64,000 bases of DNA from positions 1 through 64,000 of the forward strand of contig JAJPJT010000120.1 of assembly GCA_021324095.1 (NCBI GenBank), read 5' to 3'. Under the pieces are notes generated by a model that ran no database searches, was not told where the DNA came from, and saw only the letters and a list, made by a program, of their open reading frames with translations. This DNA is from Gammaproteobacteria bacterium. Lineage in GTDB: Bacteria; Pseudomonadota; Gammaproteobacteria; Xanthomonadales; Rhodanobacteraceae. Positions 16,645 to 30,402 of this stretch are shown here, piece after piece. Position numbers and translations under genes: made by a program. How positions within the stretch are numbered: the first letter of the stretch is position 1; each line of letters opens with the position of its first letter.

Positions 16645-16816
16645 TGCGGCCGTCCGTGCTCGAATAAAACATCGACGCCCGCGGCGCAGGCACCCGAACG
16701 GCCTTCCGTGATACCCGCCGGGATGCGGCCATGCGTGCATCGTGTCCGTTCGCGATCGCATGCGCTGAGACGCTTTGCCTGCATACTGTGCGGTCACTGC
16801 CAAGGACCGACCGGGG

Positions 16817-19800
16817 ATGTTCCGCCTGCACACGTCCAATGATGCCGCGAAGCTGGCCGACGCGCTCGGCGAACGGCTGCGCGCGCCACGCGACAACCCG
16901 CTCGTTCCGGCGCGGGTGCTGGTGCCGCACGCGGGCCTGCGGCGCTGGCTGCAGGTGCACCTCGCGGAAAGGCTCGGGGCGATCGCGAACGTCGAATTCA
17001 CCCCGCCCGCGCAGTTCGCCTGGGAACTGCTGCGCGCAGCGCGTCCCGACCTGCCGCAGCGCTCTCCGTTCGATATCGAGGTGTTGCGCTGGCACGTGTA
17101 TGCACTGCTGGGCGAAAGGCTCGGCGGCGCGGCGCTGGCGCCGCTGCGCGACTATCTCGCGGCCGATGGCGACCCGCTGCGTCGTTACGCACTGAGCTTC
17201 GAACTCGCGCGCGCGTATGAACGGATGCAGGGTTACCGGCGCGACAAGCTCCTTGGATGGGAGCGTGGCGGCGAGGGCGACGACTGGCAGGCCGAACTGT
17301 GGCGGCGTTTGTTGTCGCGCGCCGGGGGTGTGTCGCGCGCCGCGCGCGTGGACGAATGGCTGCGTGCCTTCGATCCCGAATACCAAGCCAGAAGTTCCAA
17401 TGAAAGGTCCGTGCCGCCCGGCCTGCCCGGCCATCTCGCGTGTTTCGCCTGCGCCAACGTGTCGCCGGATGTGCTGCACATGCTCGGCGTGGCGGCGCGT
17501 CACTGCGACGTGGACTTCTACCTGCCGCTGCCCTCGCGCGAATATCTGGGTGATACGCCGCGCTCGCGCCGCGAAGTGCGCGCGCGCCTGGCGGAGAAGG
17601 ACGGCGGTAATCCATTGATTGCCTCCCTCGGCGGCGCGGCGGCGGAGTTCGTGGAGCTGCTGTACGGCTACGAGCACGTGCAACCGGATACCGAATCCGA
17701 TCTGTTCGACGAGGCCATTGCACCGAACACCCTGCTCGGCCGCGTGCGCGACGATATCCTCGATCATCGCGCAGCGCGAGAAGACGGGCGCGTGGCACTG
17801 CCGGACGATTCCATCCAGTTTCACGCCTGCCACACGATCCTGCGCGAAGTGCAGACGCTGCACGACCGGCTGCTGGCGATGTTCGCCGCCGATCCGACGC
17901 TGAAGCCGCGCGACGTTGCGGTGATGATGCCGGACGTCGCCGCGTACCGCCCGGCGATCGAGGCGGTGTTCGGCGGCGTACCCGAGCACGACCCGCGTTT
18001 CATTCCCTACAACCTCGGCGACGTGGCGGCGAGTGCCGCGCATCCGGCCGCGCAATTGTTCCTCACCTTGCTGGACGCGCCGACCTCGCGCTGGGAACGC
18101 AGCGAGGTCCTGGATGTGCTGGCCGTGCCGGGCGTGATGCGGCGTTTCGACCTCGATGCCTCGGAACTGGAGCAGTTGTCGCGGCAACTGGAAGAAAGCG
18201 GCGTGCGCTGGGGCGAGGACGAGCATGCGCGCGCGCAGACCGGCGGCTATCGCGAATTTTCGTTCGCGTTCGGGCTGGACCGCATGCTGGCGGGTTTCGC
18301 CTGCGGCGATGCCGACGATGCACTGGTCGCAGGCGTGGCACCGCTGGCCGGCATGCAAGGCGCGGCGTTCGCACGCATGGACGCGCTGCTGGCGGTGCTC
18401 GCCGCATGGCGGCGGCTGCGCGAATTGTCCTCGCGCGAGATGGGCGCGGTGGAATGGCAGCGCGCGTTGAATGGACTGTTCGACGCGCTGTACGCGGGCG
18501 ATCCGAACGACCTCGACGAAAGCCGCGCACTGGAGCGCGTGCGCGACGCGCTGGCGGAACTGGCCGAGCACACCGCCGTCGCTTCGGTGCAGTCCTTGCC
18601 ATGGCACGACCTGCGTGCGTTCCTGCGCGAGCGTCTGAACCAGGCCGACCAGCGCCAGCAGTTGTTCGCCGGCGGCGTCACCTTCTGCGGCATGGTGCCG
18701 CTGCGCGTCGTGCCGTTCCGCGTGATCTGCCTCCTCGGCATGGACGAAGCCGCCTTCCCGCGCCGCGACCCTTCGGGGCTGGATCCGTTGAGTGCCGACC
18801 GCCGTGCCGGCCGCGCGCAACGCGGCGACCGCAGCGTGCGCGAGGACGATCGGCTGCTGTTCCTGCAACTGGTCGCCGCCGCGCGCGACACTCTGTATAT
18901 AAGCTGGATCGGCCGCGACGCGCACAGCAACGAGACGCTGGCGCCGTCCGTCGTCGTCGCGGAATTGATGGATACCTTGCGCGAGGGCTATCTCGCGTCG
19001 CCGAAGAATGATGCCGAGCGCGATGCGCAGAACGCGTTGCTGCCGCACGTGCAACCGTTGCATCCGTTCGATCCCACGCTGTTCGATGCCGAAGCGCCGC
19101 GCTCCTATGGAAAGGAGTGGCTGGCGGCGGCGGGCGTGCCCGGAGCGGAAGTGGCGAGCGCGCCGTTCGTGCCGAATGCTCCGCTGCCGGAACTCGAAGC
19201 CGCGCAAGCGGCAACGCTGTCGGTCGATGAATTGCGCCGTTTCCTGCTTGATCCGGCGCGCGGTTTTTTACAACACGGTTTGGGATTGGTGCTGCCGCGC
19301 GAGCAGCGCGACGATGCCGAGGACGAACCGCTGTCGCCCACCGACGGCCTGACGCGCTGGAGCCTCACCCGTGCGCTGCTGGATTTCGGTGAAGGCAACG
19401 CGTCCGGCGATCGCGACCTGTTGCGCGCGCGCGGACAGTTGCCGCCCGGCGCACTCGGCGACGAGGCACTGCGCGACGCGCACGTGCAGGCCGACGTCTT
19501 GCGTGCCGAGGTGCGGGCGTTCACCGAAGGCGCGTCGCCGTTGCCGGCCGAAATGCTGTGCGTGGACTGGAACGACGGCACGCACCTGGAAGGCACGCCC
19601 GCCGATCGTTACCCCAACGGCGTCCTGCACGTGCGGCCCGGCGAGATCGACGGCCGGCATGTACTGCGCGCGTGGCTGGATGCGCTGCTGTGCGCCGCGG
19701 CCGGTATAGACACGCGCGTAAGGCTGGTGGGCTTCGACGACAAGGGAGAAACTCGCGCGTTCGAATTGCCTCGGCTTGCGCAGGACGAGGCCCGCGAGCA

Positions 19801-20137
19801 GTTGCGCGCATTGATCGAGTTGTACGTCCAGGGGCGGCGCGCGCCGCTGCCGTTCTTCGTACGCACGTCGTGGACTCACGCGGTGGAGCATGCAAAGGCC
19901 GGGAGGAAACCCGATGCTCCCATCGACGTGGGTGTTTTCGAAAGAGCCGCGAAGCAGGCCCAAAACGAAAACGGCTTCGGCGGCCACAACGAATTCGAAA
20001 GCAATGCGGTGTGCATCGTCTGGCGCGGCCGCGACCTGCCCGGTGCCGCGGACGGCACACTCGCGCAGAAGCTGCACCGCGTTGCGCTGGCCGTATTCGC
20101 GCACCCGGCGCGCGCGTGGGCGGAGCAGTTCACATGA
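16817..20137 (+). CDS. recC: Exodeoxyribonuclease V subunit gamma (RecC)
   Basis: A protein of 1106 residues, close to the E. coli length. The start MFRLHTSNDAAKLADALGER aligns with the RecC N-terminus; an ATG 42 bases upstream is less likely. LVPHAGLRRWLQVHLAERLG, IQFHACHTILREVQTLHDRLL and FRVICLLGMDEAAFPRRD are family blocks. RecC has an inactive helicase/nuclease fold that splits the duplex and scans for Chi in the RecBCD complex, which repairs double-strand breaks and degrades linear DNA. It heads a recC-recB-recD operon with 4-bp overlaps and without the ptr gene that interrupts the E. coli locus. Confidence 0.96.
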   Translation: MFRLHTSNDAAKLADALGERLRAPRDNPLVPARVLVPHAGLRRWLQVHLAERLGAIANVEFTPPAQFAWELLRAARPDLPQRSPFDIEVLRWHVYALLGERLGGAALAPLRDYLAADGDPLRRYALSFELARAYERMQGYRRDKLLGWERGGEGDDWQAELWRRLLSRAGGVSRAARVDEWLRAFDPEYQARSSNERSVPPGLPGHLACFACANVSPDVLHMLGVAARHCDVDFYLPLPSREYLGDTPRSRREVRARLAEKDGGNPLIASLGGAAAEFVELLYGYEHVQPDTESDLFDEAIAPNTLLGRVRDDILDHRAAREDGRVALPDDSIQFHACHTILREVQTLHDRLLAMFAADPTLKPRDVAVMMPDVAAYRPAIEAVFGGVPEHDPRFIPYNLGDVAASAAHPAAQLFLTLLDAPTSRWERSEVLDVLAVPGVMRRFDLDASELEQLSRQLEESGVRWGEDEHARAQTGGYREFSFAFGLDRMLAGFACGDADDALVAGVAPLAGMQGAAFARMDALLAVLAAWRRLRELSSREMGAVEWQRALNGLFDALYAGDPNDLDESRALERVRDALAELAEHTAVASVQSLPWHDLRAFLRERLNQADQRQQLFAGGVTFCGMVPLRVVPFRVICLLGMDEAAFPRRDPSGLDPLSADRRAGRAQRGDRSVREDDRLLFLQLVAAARDTLYISWIGRDAHSNETLAPSVVVAELMDTLREGYLASPKNDAERDAQNALLPHVQPLHPFDPTLFDAEAPRSYGKEWLAAAGVPGAEVASAPFVPNAPLPELEAAQAATLSVDELRRFLLDPARGFLQHGLGLVLPREQRDDAEDEPLSPTDGLTRWSLTRALLDFGEGNASGDRDLLRARGQLPPGALGDEALRDAHVQADVLRAEVRAFTEGASPLPAEMLCVDWNDGTHLEGTPADRYPNGVLHVRPGEIDGRHVLRAWLDALLCAAAGIDTRVRLVGFDDKGETRAFELPRLAQDEAREQLRALIELYVQGRRAPLPFFVRTSWTHAVEHAKAGRKPDAPIDVGVFERAAKQAQNENGFGGHNEFESNAVCIVWRGRDLPGAADGTLAQKLHRVALAVFAHPARAWAEQFT

Positions 20138-23100
20138 GCGCATGCACGGGCCCGCTGGACCTGCCGCTCTCGGGCGTGCGCCTGGTCGAGGCCAGCGCCG
20201 GCACCGGCAAGACCTTCACCATCGCGACGCTGTATCTACGGCTGATCCTCGAACGCGGCTTGATGCCGGAACGCATCGTGGTCGCCACTTTCACCCGCGC
20301 GGCCACCGCCGAACTGGCGATGCGGCTGCGCAAGCGGCTGCGGATCGCGGCGGAAGTCCTTCGCGAAGAGGAGCCTGCTCGCTGCCGCGACGGCGACGAT
20401 GGCGAGACGCAGGCCACGCGTGCGGTAATCGCACACGCACTCGCCAACGCCGATATCGACACGCTGGGAACCCGCGCGCGCGAAGCGGAGCTGGCCATGG
20501 ATACCGCCGTGATCGGCACGCTCCACGCCTTCTGCAATCGCGTCCTGGGCGAGTTCGGATTCGAAACTGGCCGCGCGCCGGGCGAACCGGAACTGCTGGA
20601 AGACGCGCGCGCGTTGCAGCGGGAGATCGTGGAGGATTTCTGGCGCACCTGCTGCACCGACGCGGACGCCGCGCGCCTGCTGGCGGAGACCTGGCGCAAG
20701 CCGGATGCACTCGCCCGACAGGTGTGCGATCCGCGCTGGCGCGGGCGCGACGTCGTGGCCGGCGCCAGCGTGCAGGTGCCTGGACCGGAACGGCGCGCGC
20801 AGCGCGAACGAGTGCTGACGCAACTGGATGCAATCCGCAACAGCATTGCGGGCTGGGATGCGGATGCGTTGCAGGTCGCGCTGAAGGAACTCGCCGATTG
20901 CATCAGTCATGCGGGGGCACGCAGAGTCCGCGCGCACGGTCTGCACGAATTGCAGGTTTGGGCGCAGTCGGGCACGGCGCCGGATCTGCTGTCGGCGGCA
21001 GCGCGCAAGGCGGTGGACGGTTTTGCTGAAAGCGTGCTTTCTGCAATGAAGACTTGCAAGCGCCTGCCGCAAGGCCCGGTGTTCGCTGCGATCGCCGATC
21101 TCGACGCCAACATCAAGGCACTCGAGCGTCTCGATCACGCCGCGCGTGCGAGGCTGTTGCTGGAGGCCCGCGCGTATCTCGAGCGCGAACTGCCCGCGCG
21201 CATGAAGGCGCTGGGTGTGCTCGGCCACGATCAAACCGTGGATGAACTCGCCACCGCACTGGACGACCCGCACCGCGGGGCGCGCGCGGTGCGCGCGATC
21301 CGCGAGCGCTGGCCGGCGGCGCTGGTGGACGAATTCCAGGATACCGATCCGCAGCAGTGGGCGATCATGAAGCAGCTGTTCGGGCACGAGGACGGCGCGC
21401 TTGTGCTGGTCGGCGATCCCAAACAGGCGATTTACGGCTTCCGCGGCGGCGACGTGCACGCATGGCTGATGGCGAGGCATGAGGCGCAAGGCGAACCGCT
21501 GCGGCTGGATGAGAGCCAGCGCGCGGGTACTGGCGTCAATGCGGGGATCAATGCGCTCTTCTCGCGCAAGGGCGCATTCGTCGAACCAGGCATCGCGCAC
21601 GAGAACGCGCATTCGGCGCCGCGCGTCGCGGAACGCGCCCTGCTGGTGGACGGCGTGCCCGCAACCGGATTGCAGGTCTGGCGATTGCCATCGACCGGCA
21701 TCATCAACAAGGATGGCAGCACGCGCGCCTGGACCAAGGGCGAGGCGCAGGCGCAGATCGAAGCCGCATGCGTCGCGCAAATCGTCGAATGGCTGGAAGG
21801 CGCGCAACAAGGCCGCGTGCGATTGCGTGAGGGCGACGGCAGCAGGCGCGAATTGTGCGCGCGCGACATCGCGGTGCTGGTCAACAGCAACCGCGAAGCC
21901 CGGTCCATGCAGCGGGCGTTGTCGCGCGCGGGCGTGCCGGCGGCATCGTGCCTGCGCGCCAGCGTCTATGGGAGCGAGGAGGCCGCCGACCTGCGCCTGC
22001 TCCTGGAAACCTTGCGCGATCCGGCGGATGCGCCGCGCGCACGCGGCGCGCGCGCTTCATCATTGATCGGCGATGACGCGCTTGCGATTGCGCGCACCTG
22101 CAGCGATGGCGCTGCACTGGATGCGCTGCTGACCGAAACCGCCGAATGGGCCGCGCTGGTACAAAGGTGCGGACCATTGCCGCTGCTGCATCGGCTGATC
22201 GCCGACGCAGCACCGCGCCTGCTCGGCCTGCCCGGCGGCGAGCGCCACGTCGCCAATTACCTCCAACTCGCCGAGCTGCTGCAGGACGACTACGCCGCGA
22301 GTTTCGGGATGGACGATCTCTGCGAGCGATACGCGCGTGCGCTGCGCGAGAGTGCGGACGACACCGATGCGGATGCGGTGCGCCTGCGTCTGGACACCGA
22401 TGCGCAGGCCGTGCAGATCGCGACGGTGCATGCAGCCAAGGGTCTGGAATATGGGGTGGTGCTGCTGCCGTACGCAGCGTCGGGACACGCCACCAACGGC
22501 AACGGCAAAAAACCTGCCCTGACCTGGTACCACGAAGGTGATCGTGCTTGTGTTGCCGTCGGCAACGAGATCGCCTCCGAGATCGAAACGCGCTCGCGGC
22601 AGGAAGCGCTCGCGGAAGAAGCGCGCAAGTTCTACGTCGGCGTGACCCGCGCGCGCGCGGCCTGTGTGTTGCCGTGGGGCTGCGTCAGGCAAGCCGACGA
22701 AACAGCGCTGCACTGGCTACTGTATGCGGCCGGGCGCGAGGCGGCGCTGGATTTCAATGAGCTCACCTGCGAACAGGTAATGGCGGAACTGGTCGCACGC
22801 GGGGAGGGCCATGTCGCCGTGTCGCCGCTTCCGCAAGCGAATGCAAAACGCCTGGCGAGGCAGCAAACCGGCGCAAGGCGAATCAGGGCGGCGGAATTCC
22901 ACGGCACCATCGAACGCGACTGGCGCACGTGGTCGTTCTCGCGGCTGGTGCGTGGCGAAGCGCGCGGCAACGAGGCCGATCCGGCGCCGGGGAATGGCGA
23001 TGTCCCGGGGACCGTCCCGGAAGCGCAGCCATCGAGAGCGCCCACGCTCGCCGGCGCGCGCTTCGGCAGCGCCGTGCACGCGGCGCTGGAACGGGCGGAT

Positions 23101-23769
23101 TTCGCCACGTGGCGTGAGGTGGATGGCATTCCGGAGGCGCAACACGACCTCATCGTACGCAGCCTGCGCGCGCAAGGCCTGCCCGAGCCCGGGACGATGT
23201 CACTGGAACGCGCGGTGACGCAGGTGGGCGAGTGCATGCGCGGTGCGCTGAACGTGCGACTCGCTTGCGGCACCCGGCTGTGCGATGTGCAGGAGGGACG
23301 ACGTCGCGCGGAAATGCAATTCCATTTGCGAATCGCACCTTCGCGCACGGATGAGTTGTTCGCGCTTTTGCACGCACACGGCTACCAGCATGGCCGCAGC
23401 GGATTCGGCGTCGCGCGGTTGCACGGCATGCTGACCGGCACCATGGATCTGGTGTTCGAGCACGACGGCCGTTATCACCTGGTCGACTACAAGACCAATC
23501 TGCTGCCGGCCTACGATGCCGGCGCGCTGCGCGAGGCGATCGCCGCGCACGACTACGACCTGCAATACCTGTTGTACGTGCTCGCGATGCACCGCTGGCT
23601 GGGCCAGGCACTGCCCGGCTACGACTACGAGGCGCGCATCGGGGACGTGTATTACCTTTTCGTACGCGATCTCGAGGACGGCCGGGGCGTGCACCGCGAC
23701 CGTCCACCGCGCGCGCTGATCGAAGCGATGGACGCGTTGTTCGACAACGCCATGGCGCAGGCCGTATGA
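20134..23769 (+). CDS. recB: Exodeoxyribonuclease V subunit beta (RecB)
   Basis: A protein of 1211 residues overlapping recC by ATGA. The helicase half shows Walker A (EASAGTGKTFT, Lys26), VVATFTRAATAEL (Ia), AALVDEFQDTDPQQWAIM (II), LVGDPKQAIYGFRGGDVHA (III), VQIATVHAAKGLEYGVVLLP (V) and FYVGVTRARAACVL (VI). The C-terminal nuclease domain has RFGSAVHAALE (metal His), GTMDLVFEHDG (Asp) and YHLVDYKTNLL (Asp-X-Lys). It is therefore both a 3'-to-5' translocase and the only nuclease of RecBCD, and all key residues are intact. The start at 20134 is set by the ATGA overlap. Confidence 0.97.
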   Translation: MSACTGPLDLPLSGVRLVEASAGTGKTFTIATLYLRLILERGLMPERIVVATFTRAATAELAMRLRKRLRIAAEVLREEEPARCRDGDDGETQATRAVIAHALANADIDTLGTRAREAELAMDTAVIGTLHAFCNRVLGEFGFETGRAPGEPELLEDARALQREIVEDFWRTCCTDADAARLLAETWRKPDALARQVCDPRWRGRDVVAGASVQVPGPERRAQRERVLTQLDAIRNSIAGWDADALQVALKELADCISHAGARRVRAHGLHELQVWAQSGTAPDLLSAAARKAVDGFAESVLSAMKTCKRLPQGPVFAAIADLDANIKALERLDHAARARLLLEARAYLERELPARMKALGVLGHDQTVDELATALDDPHRGARAVRAIRERWPAALVDEFQDTDPQQWAIMKQLFGHEDGALVLVGDPKQAIYGFRGGDVHAWLMARHEAQGEPLRLDESQRAGTGVNAGINALFSRKGAFVEPGIAHENAHSAPRVAERALLVDGVPATGLQVWRLPSTGIINKDGSTRAWTKGEAQAQIEAACVAQIVEWLEGAQQGRVRLREGDGSRRELCARDIAVLVNSNREARSMQRALSRAGVPAASCLRASVYGSEEAADLRLLLETLRDPADAPRARGARASSLIGDDALAIARTCSDGAALDALLTETAEWAALVQRCGPLPLLHRLIADAAPRLLGLPGGERHVANYLQLAELLQDDYAASFGMDDLCERYARALRESADDTDADAVRLRLDTDAQAVQIATVHAAKGLEYGVVLLPYAASGHATNGNGKKPALTWYHEGDRACVAVGNEIASEIETRSRQEALAEEARKFYVGVTRARAACVLPWGCVRQADETALHWLLYAAGREAALDFNELTCEQVMAELVARGEGHVAVSPLPQANAKRLARQQTGARRIRAAEFHGTIERDWRTWSFSRLVRGEARGNEADPAPGNGDVPGTVPEAQPSRAPTLAGARFGSAVHAALERADFATWREVDGIPEAQHDLIVRSLRAQGLPEPGTMSLERAVTQVGECMRGALNVRLACGTRLCDVQEGRRRAEMQFHLRIAPSRTDELFALLHAHGYQHGRSGFGVARLHGMLTGTMDLVFEHDGRYHLVDYKTNLLPAYDAGALREAIAAHDYDLQYLLYVLAMHRWLGQALPGYDYEARIGDVYYLFVRDLEDGRGVHRDRPPRALIEAMDALFDNAMAQAV

Positions 23770-25427
23770 GCGCCAGCCTGCAAGCACTTGCGCGCGACGG
23801 TTGGCTGCGCCGCGTGGATGCCGCACTGGGCGAGTGGGTCGCGCGCGCGTTTCCGGCTTCCGCGGCCGAAGTCGTGTTGGCCGCGGCACTCGCCGCGCGC
23901 GCGGTGGGCGAAGGCCATAGCGCGTTGCAACTGGATGCGGCGCAAGGCTGGCTGGCCGGTCTCGATGGACGTGGTGAAGCTCCCGTCCTGCCGGATCCGC
24001 GCGCATGGCAGGCAGCGCTGCGCACCAGCGATGCGGTCCATTGCATTTCGAACCACGGTACCGGCGAGCCCATATCGCCGAAACCATTGGTGCTGGATGC
24101 ACAAGGCCGTGTGTACCTCGCGCGCTATTTCGGATACGAGCAACGGCTCGCACGAAATCTGATCGTGCACGCATGCGCCCAGAGCCTGAAGCTGATCACC
24201 GGCGGTCCCGGCACCGGCAAGACCCACGGCGTGGTGCGCATACTCGCCACGCTCGCGAAGGACGCGCACGCACGAGGACGCGCGTTGCGCATCGCCCTGG
24301 CCGCGCCCACCGGGAAAGCCGCCGCACGCTTGTCGGAAAGCGTGCGCAGCCAGTTGCCGCAGCTCGCACTCGCCGACACGGTCGCCGCGACGATCCCGCG
24401 CGAGGCCTTCACGCTGCATCGCCTGCTCGGCCTGGCGCCCTCCGGCGCGCGACCACGATTTCATCGCGACGCGCCTCTGCCGTTCGGCATCGTGGTGGTG
24501 GATGAGGTCTCGATGGTGGACCTGCCGATGATGCACGCACTTTCCGAAGCCGTGCGGCAGGACGCGGTGCTGATCCTGCTGGGCGACCAGGACCAGTTGT
24601 CCGCGGTGGAAGCCGGCGACGTGCTCGGCGCGCTGGTCGATGCTGCGCGCGAGGCGCCGTTGCGCGATTGCCACGTCGCGCTGACCCGCAGCCACCGTTT
24701 CGGAACCGATTCCGCGCTGGGTGAGCTGGCGCGCGCGATCGCTCGAGGGGACGCCGAAGAAGCCCTGCACGCGTGCGAACGTTCGGACGACGTCGCGCTC
24801 GCCGACAATGCTCGCGCATCGCTCGTGGGGGCCGCGGCCGACGCCTTCCGGCCGATGCTCGATGCGAGCGATCCGGCGGCGGCGTTGCGCGCCGCGCGTG
24901 GATTCCGCGTGTTGACGGCGCTGCGGCAGGGGCCATCCGGCTGCATCGCCCTCGATCGCGCCATCGCCCGGCGGCTGCAGCGCGCGTTGGGCGTGCGTGC
25001 GGACGAACGATGGTGGCGCGGACGCCTTGTCCTGATCACCGCGAACCGCCCTGAACTCGGCTTGTTCAATGGCGACACCGGCGTGGTGTGGCCCGACGCA
25101 GGCAACGCCATGAAGGTCTGGTTCGAAGGCGCCGAAGGCGTCCCGCGCGCATTCGCGCCGGCCGCGCTGCCGCCGCATGAGGGCGCCTTCGCGCTGACCG
25201 TGCACAAGGCACAGGGCTCCGAATTCGAACGCGTGGCGCTGGTCACCGGACCCGAATCCGCGGTGCTGTCGCGCGAACTGCTGTACACCGGCGTCACGCG
25301 CGCGCGCTCAGGCATCGTGATTCATTCCACGCCGGACACGCTGCGTGCCGGCATCGGGCGGCGTACGCTGCGCATGAGCGGGCTTGCCGACCGCTTGCGC
25401 GAGGCGGCGCATGCCCCCATTTCGTAG
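23766..25427 (+). CDS. recD: Exodeoxyribonuclease V subunit alpha (RecD)
   Basis: A protein of 553 residues, slightly shorter than E. coli RecD, overlapping recB by 4 bp. Walker A is LITGGPGTGKTHGVVR, and AAPTGKAAARLSESV, IVVVDEVSMVDLPMM (DEVS box), ILLGDQDQLSAVEAGDVL and LTVHKAQGSEFERVALV are superfamily 1B helicase motifs. ELLYTGVTRARSGIVIH is the last. RecD is the fast 5'-to-3' motor that pulls the complementary strand and regulates nuclease switching at Chi. The following 148 bp hold pyrimidine-rich repeats (CCGTCTCC-like) and no gene. Confidence 0.96.
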   Translation: MSASLQALARDGWLRRVDAALGEWVARAFPASAAEVVLAAALAARAVGEGHSALQLDAAQGWLAGLDGRGEAPVLPDPRAWQAALRTSDAVHCISNHGTGEPISPKPLVLDAQGRVYLARYFGYEQRLARNLIVHACAQSLKLITGGPGTGKTHGVVRILATLAKDAHARGRALRIALAAPTGKAAARLSESVRSQLPQLALADTVAATIPREAFTLHRLLGLAPSGARPRFHRDAPLPFGIVVVDEVSMVDLPMMHALSEAVRQDAVLILLGDQDQLSAVEAGDVLGALVDAAREAPLRDCHVALTRSHRFGTDSALGELARAIARGDAEEALHACERSDDVALADNARASLVGAAADAFRPMLDASDPAAALRAARGFRVLTALRQGPSGCIALDRAIARRLQRALGVRADERWWRGRLVLITANRPELGLFNGDTGVVWPDAGNAMKVWFEGAEGVPRAFAPAALPPHEGAFALTVHKAQGSEFERVALVTGPESAVLSRELLYTGVTRARSGIVIHSTPDTLRAGIGRRTLRMSGLADRLREAAHAPIS

Positions 25428-25575
25428 GTCAAGGTTTCCCGGTCCCGTTTCGTGAGAAGCAGTAAAGCGCAGAGACGATCGCTCGAACGAGAAAACGGAA
25501 AACCAGGCCTTTAGCTCCACTGCTTCGCTTTACCGTCTCCCGTCTCCGCCGTCTCCCCCCGTTCTCCGCCTTCCC

Positions 25576-30273
<4,698 letters not shown>

Positions 30274-30278
30274 GCCAT

Positions 30279-30301
30279 GGTGCCGGTGCTCAACCGGCAC
30301 C
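30279..30301. terminator. Hairpin between convergent lhr and M61 peptidase genes
   Basis: GGTGCCGG (30279-30286) pairs perfectly with CCGGCACC (30294-30301) across a 7-base loop, six bases after the lhr stop. There is no T run on either strand, so a Rho-independent role is uncertain. Its position between two convergent genes suits a shared transcript-end structure. Confidence 0.45.
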
Positions 30302-30402
30302 AGAGCGACCATTGAAGCCGCCATCCATGGCCAGGGTCTCCGTGGTTTGGCTTCCCCCAACGACGGCTTCGAATGAAGCCATCACGACCGGAAATTCCCG
30401 GG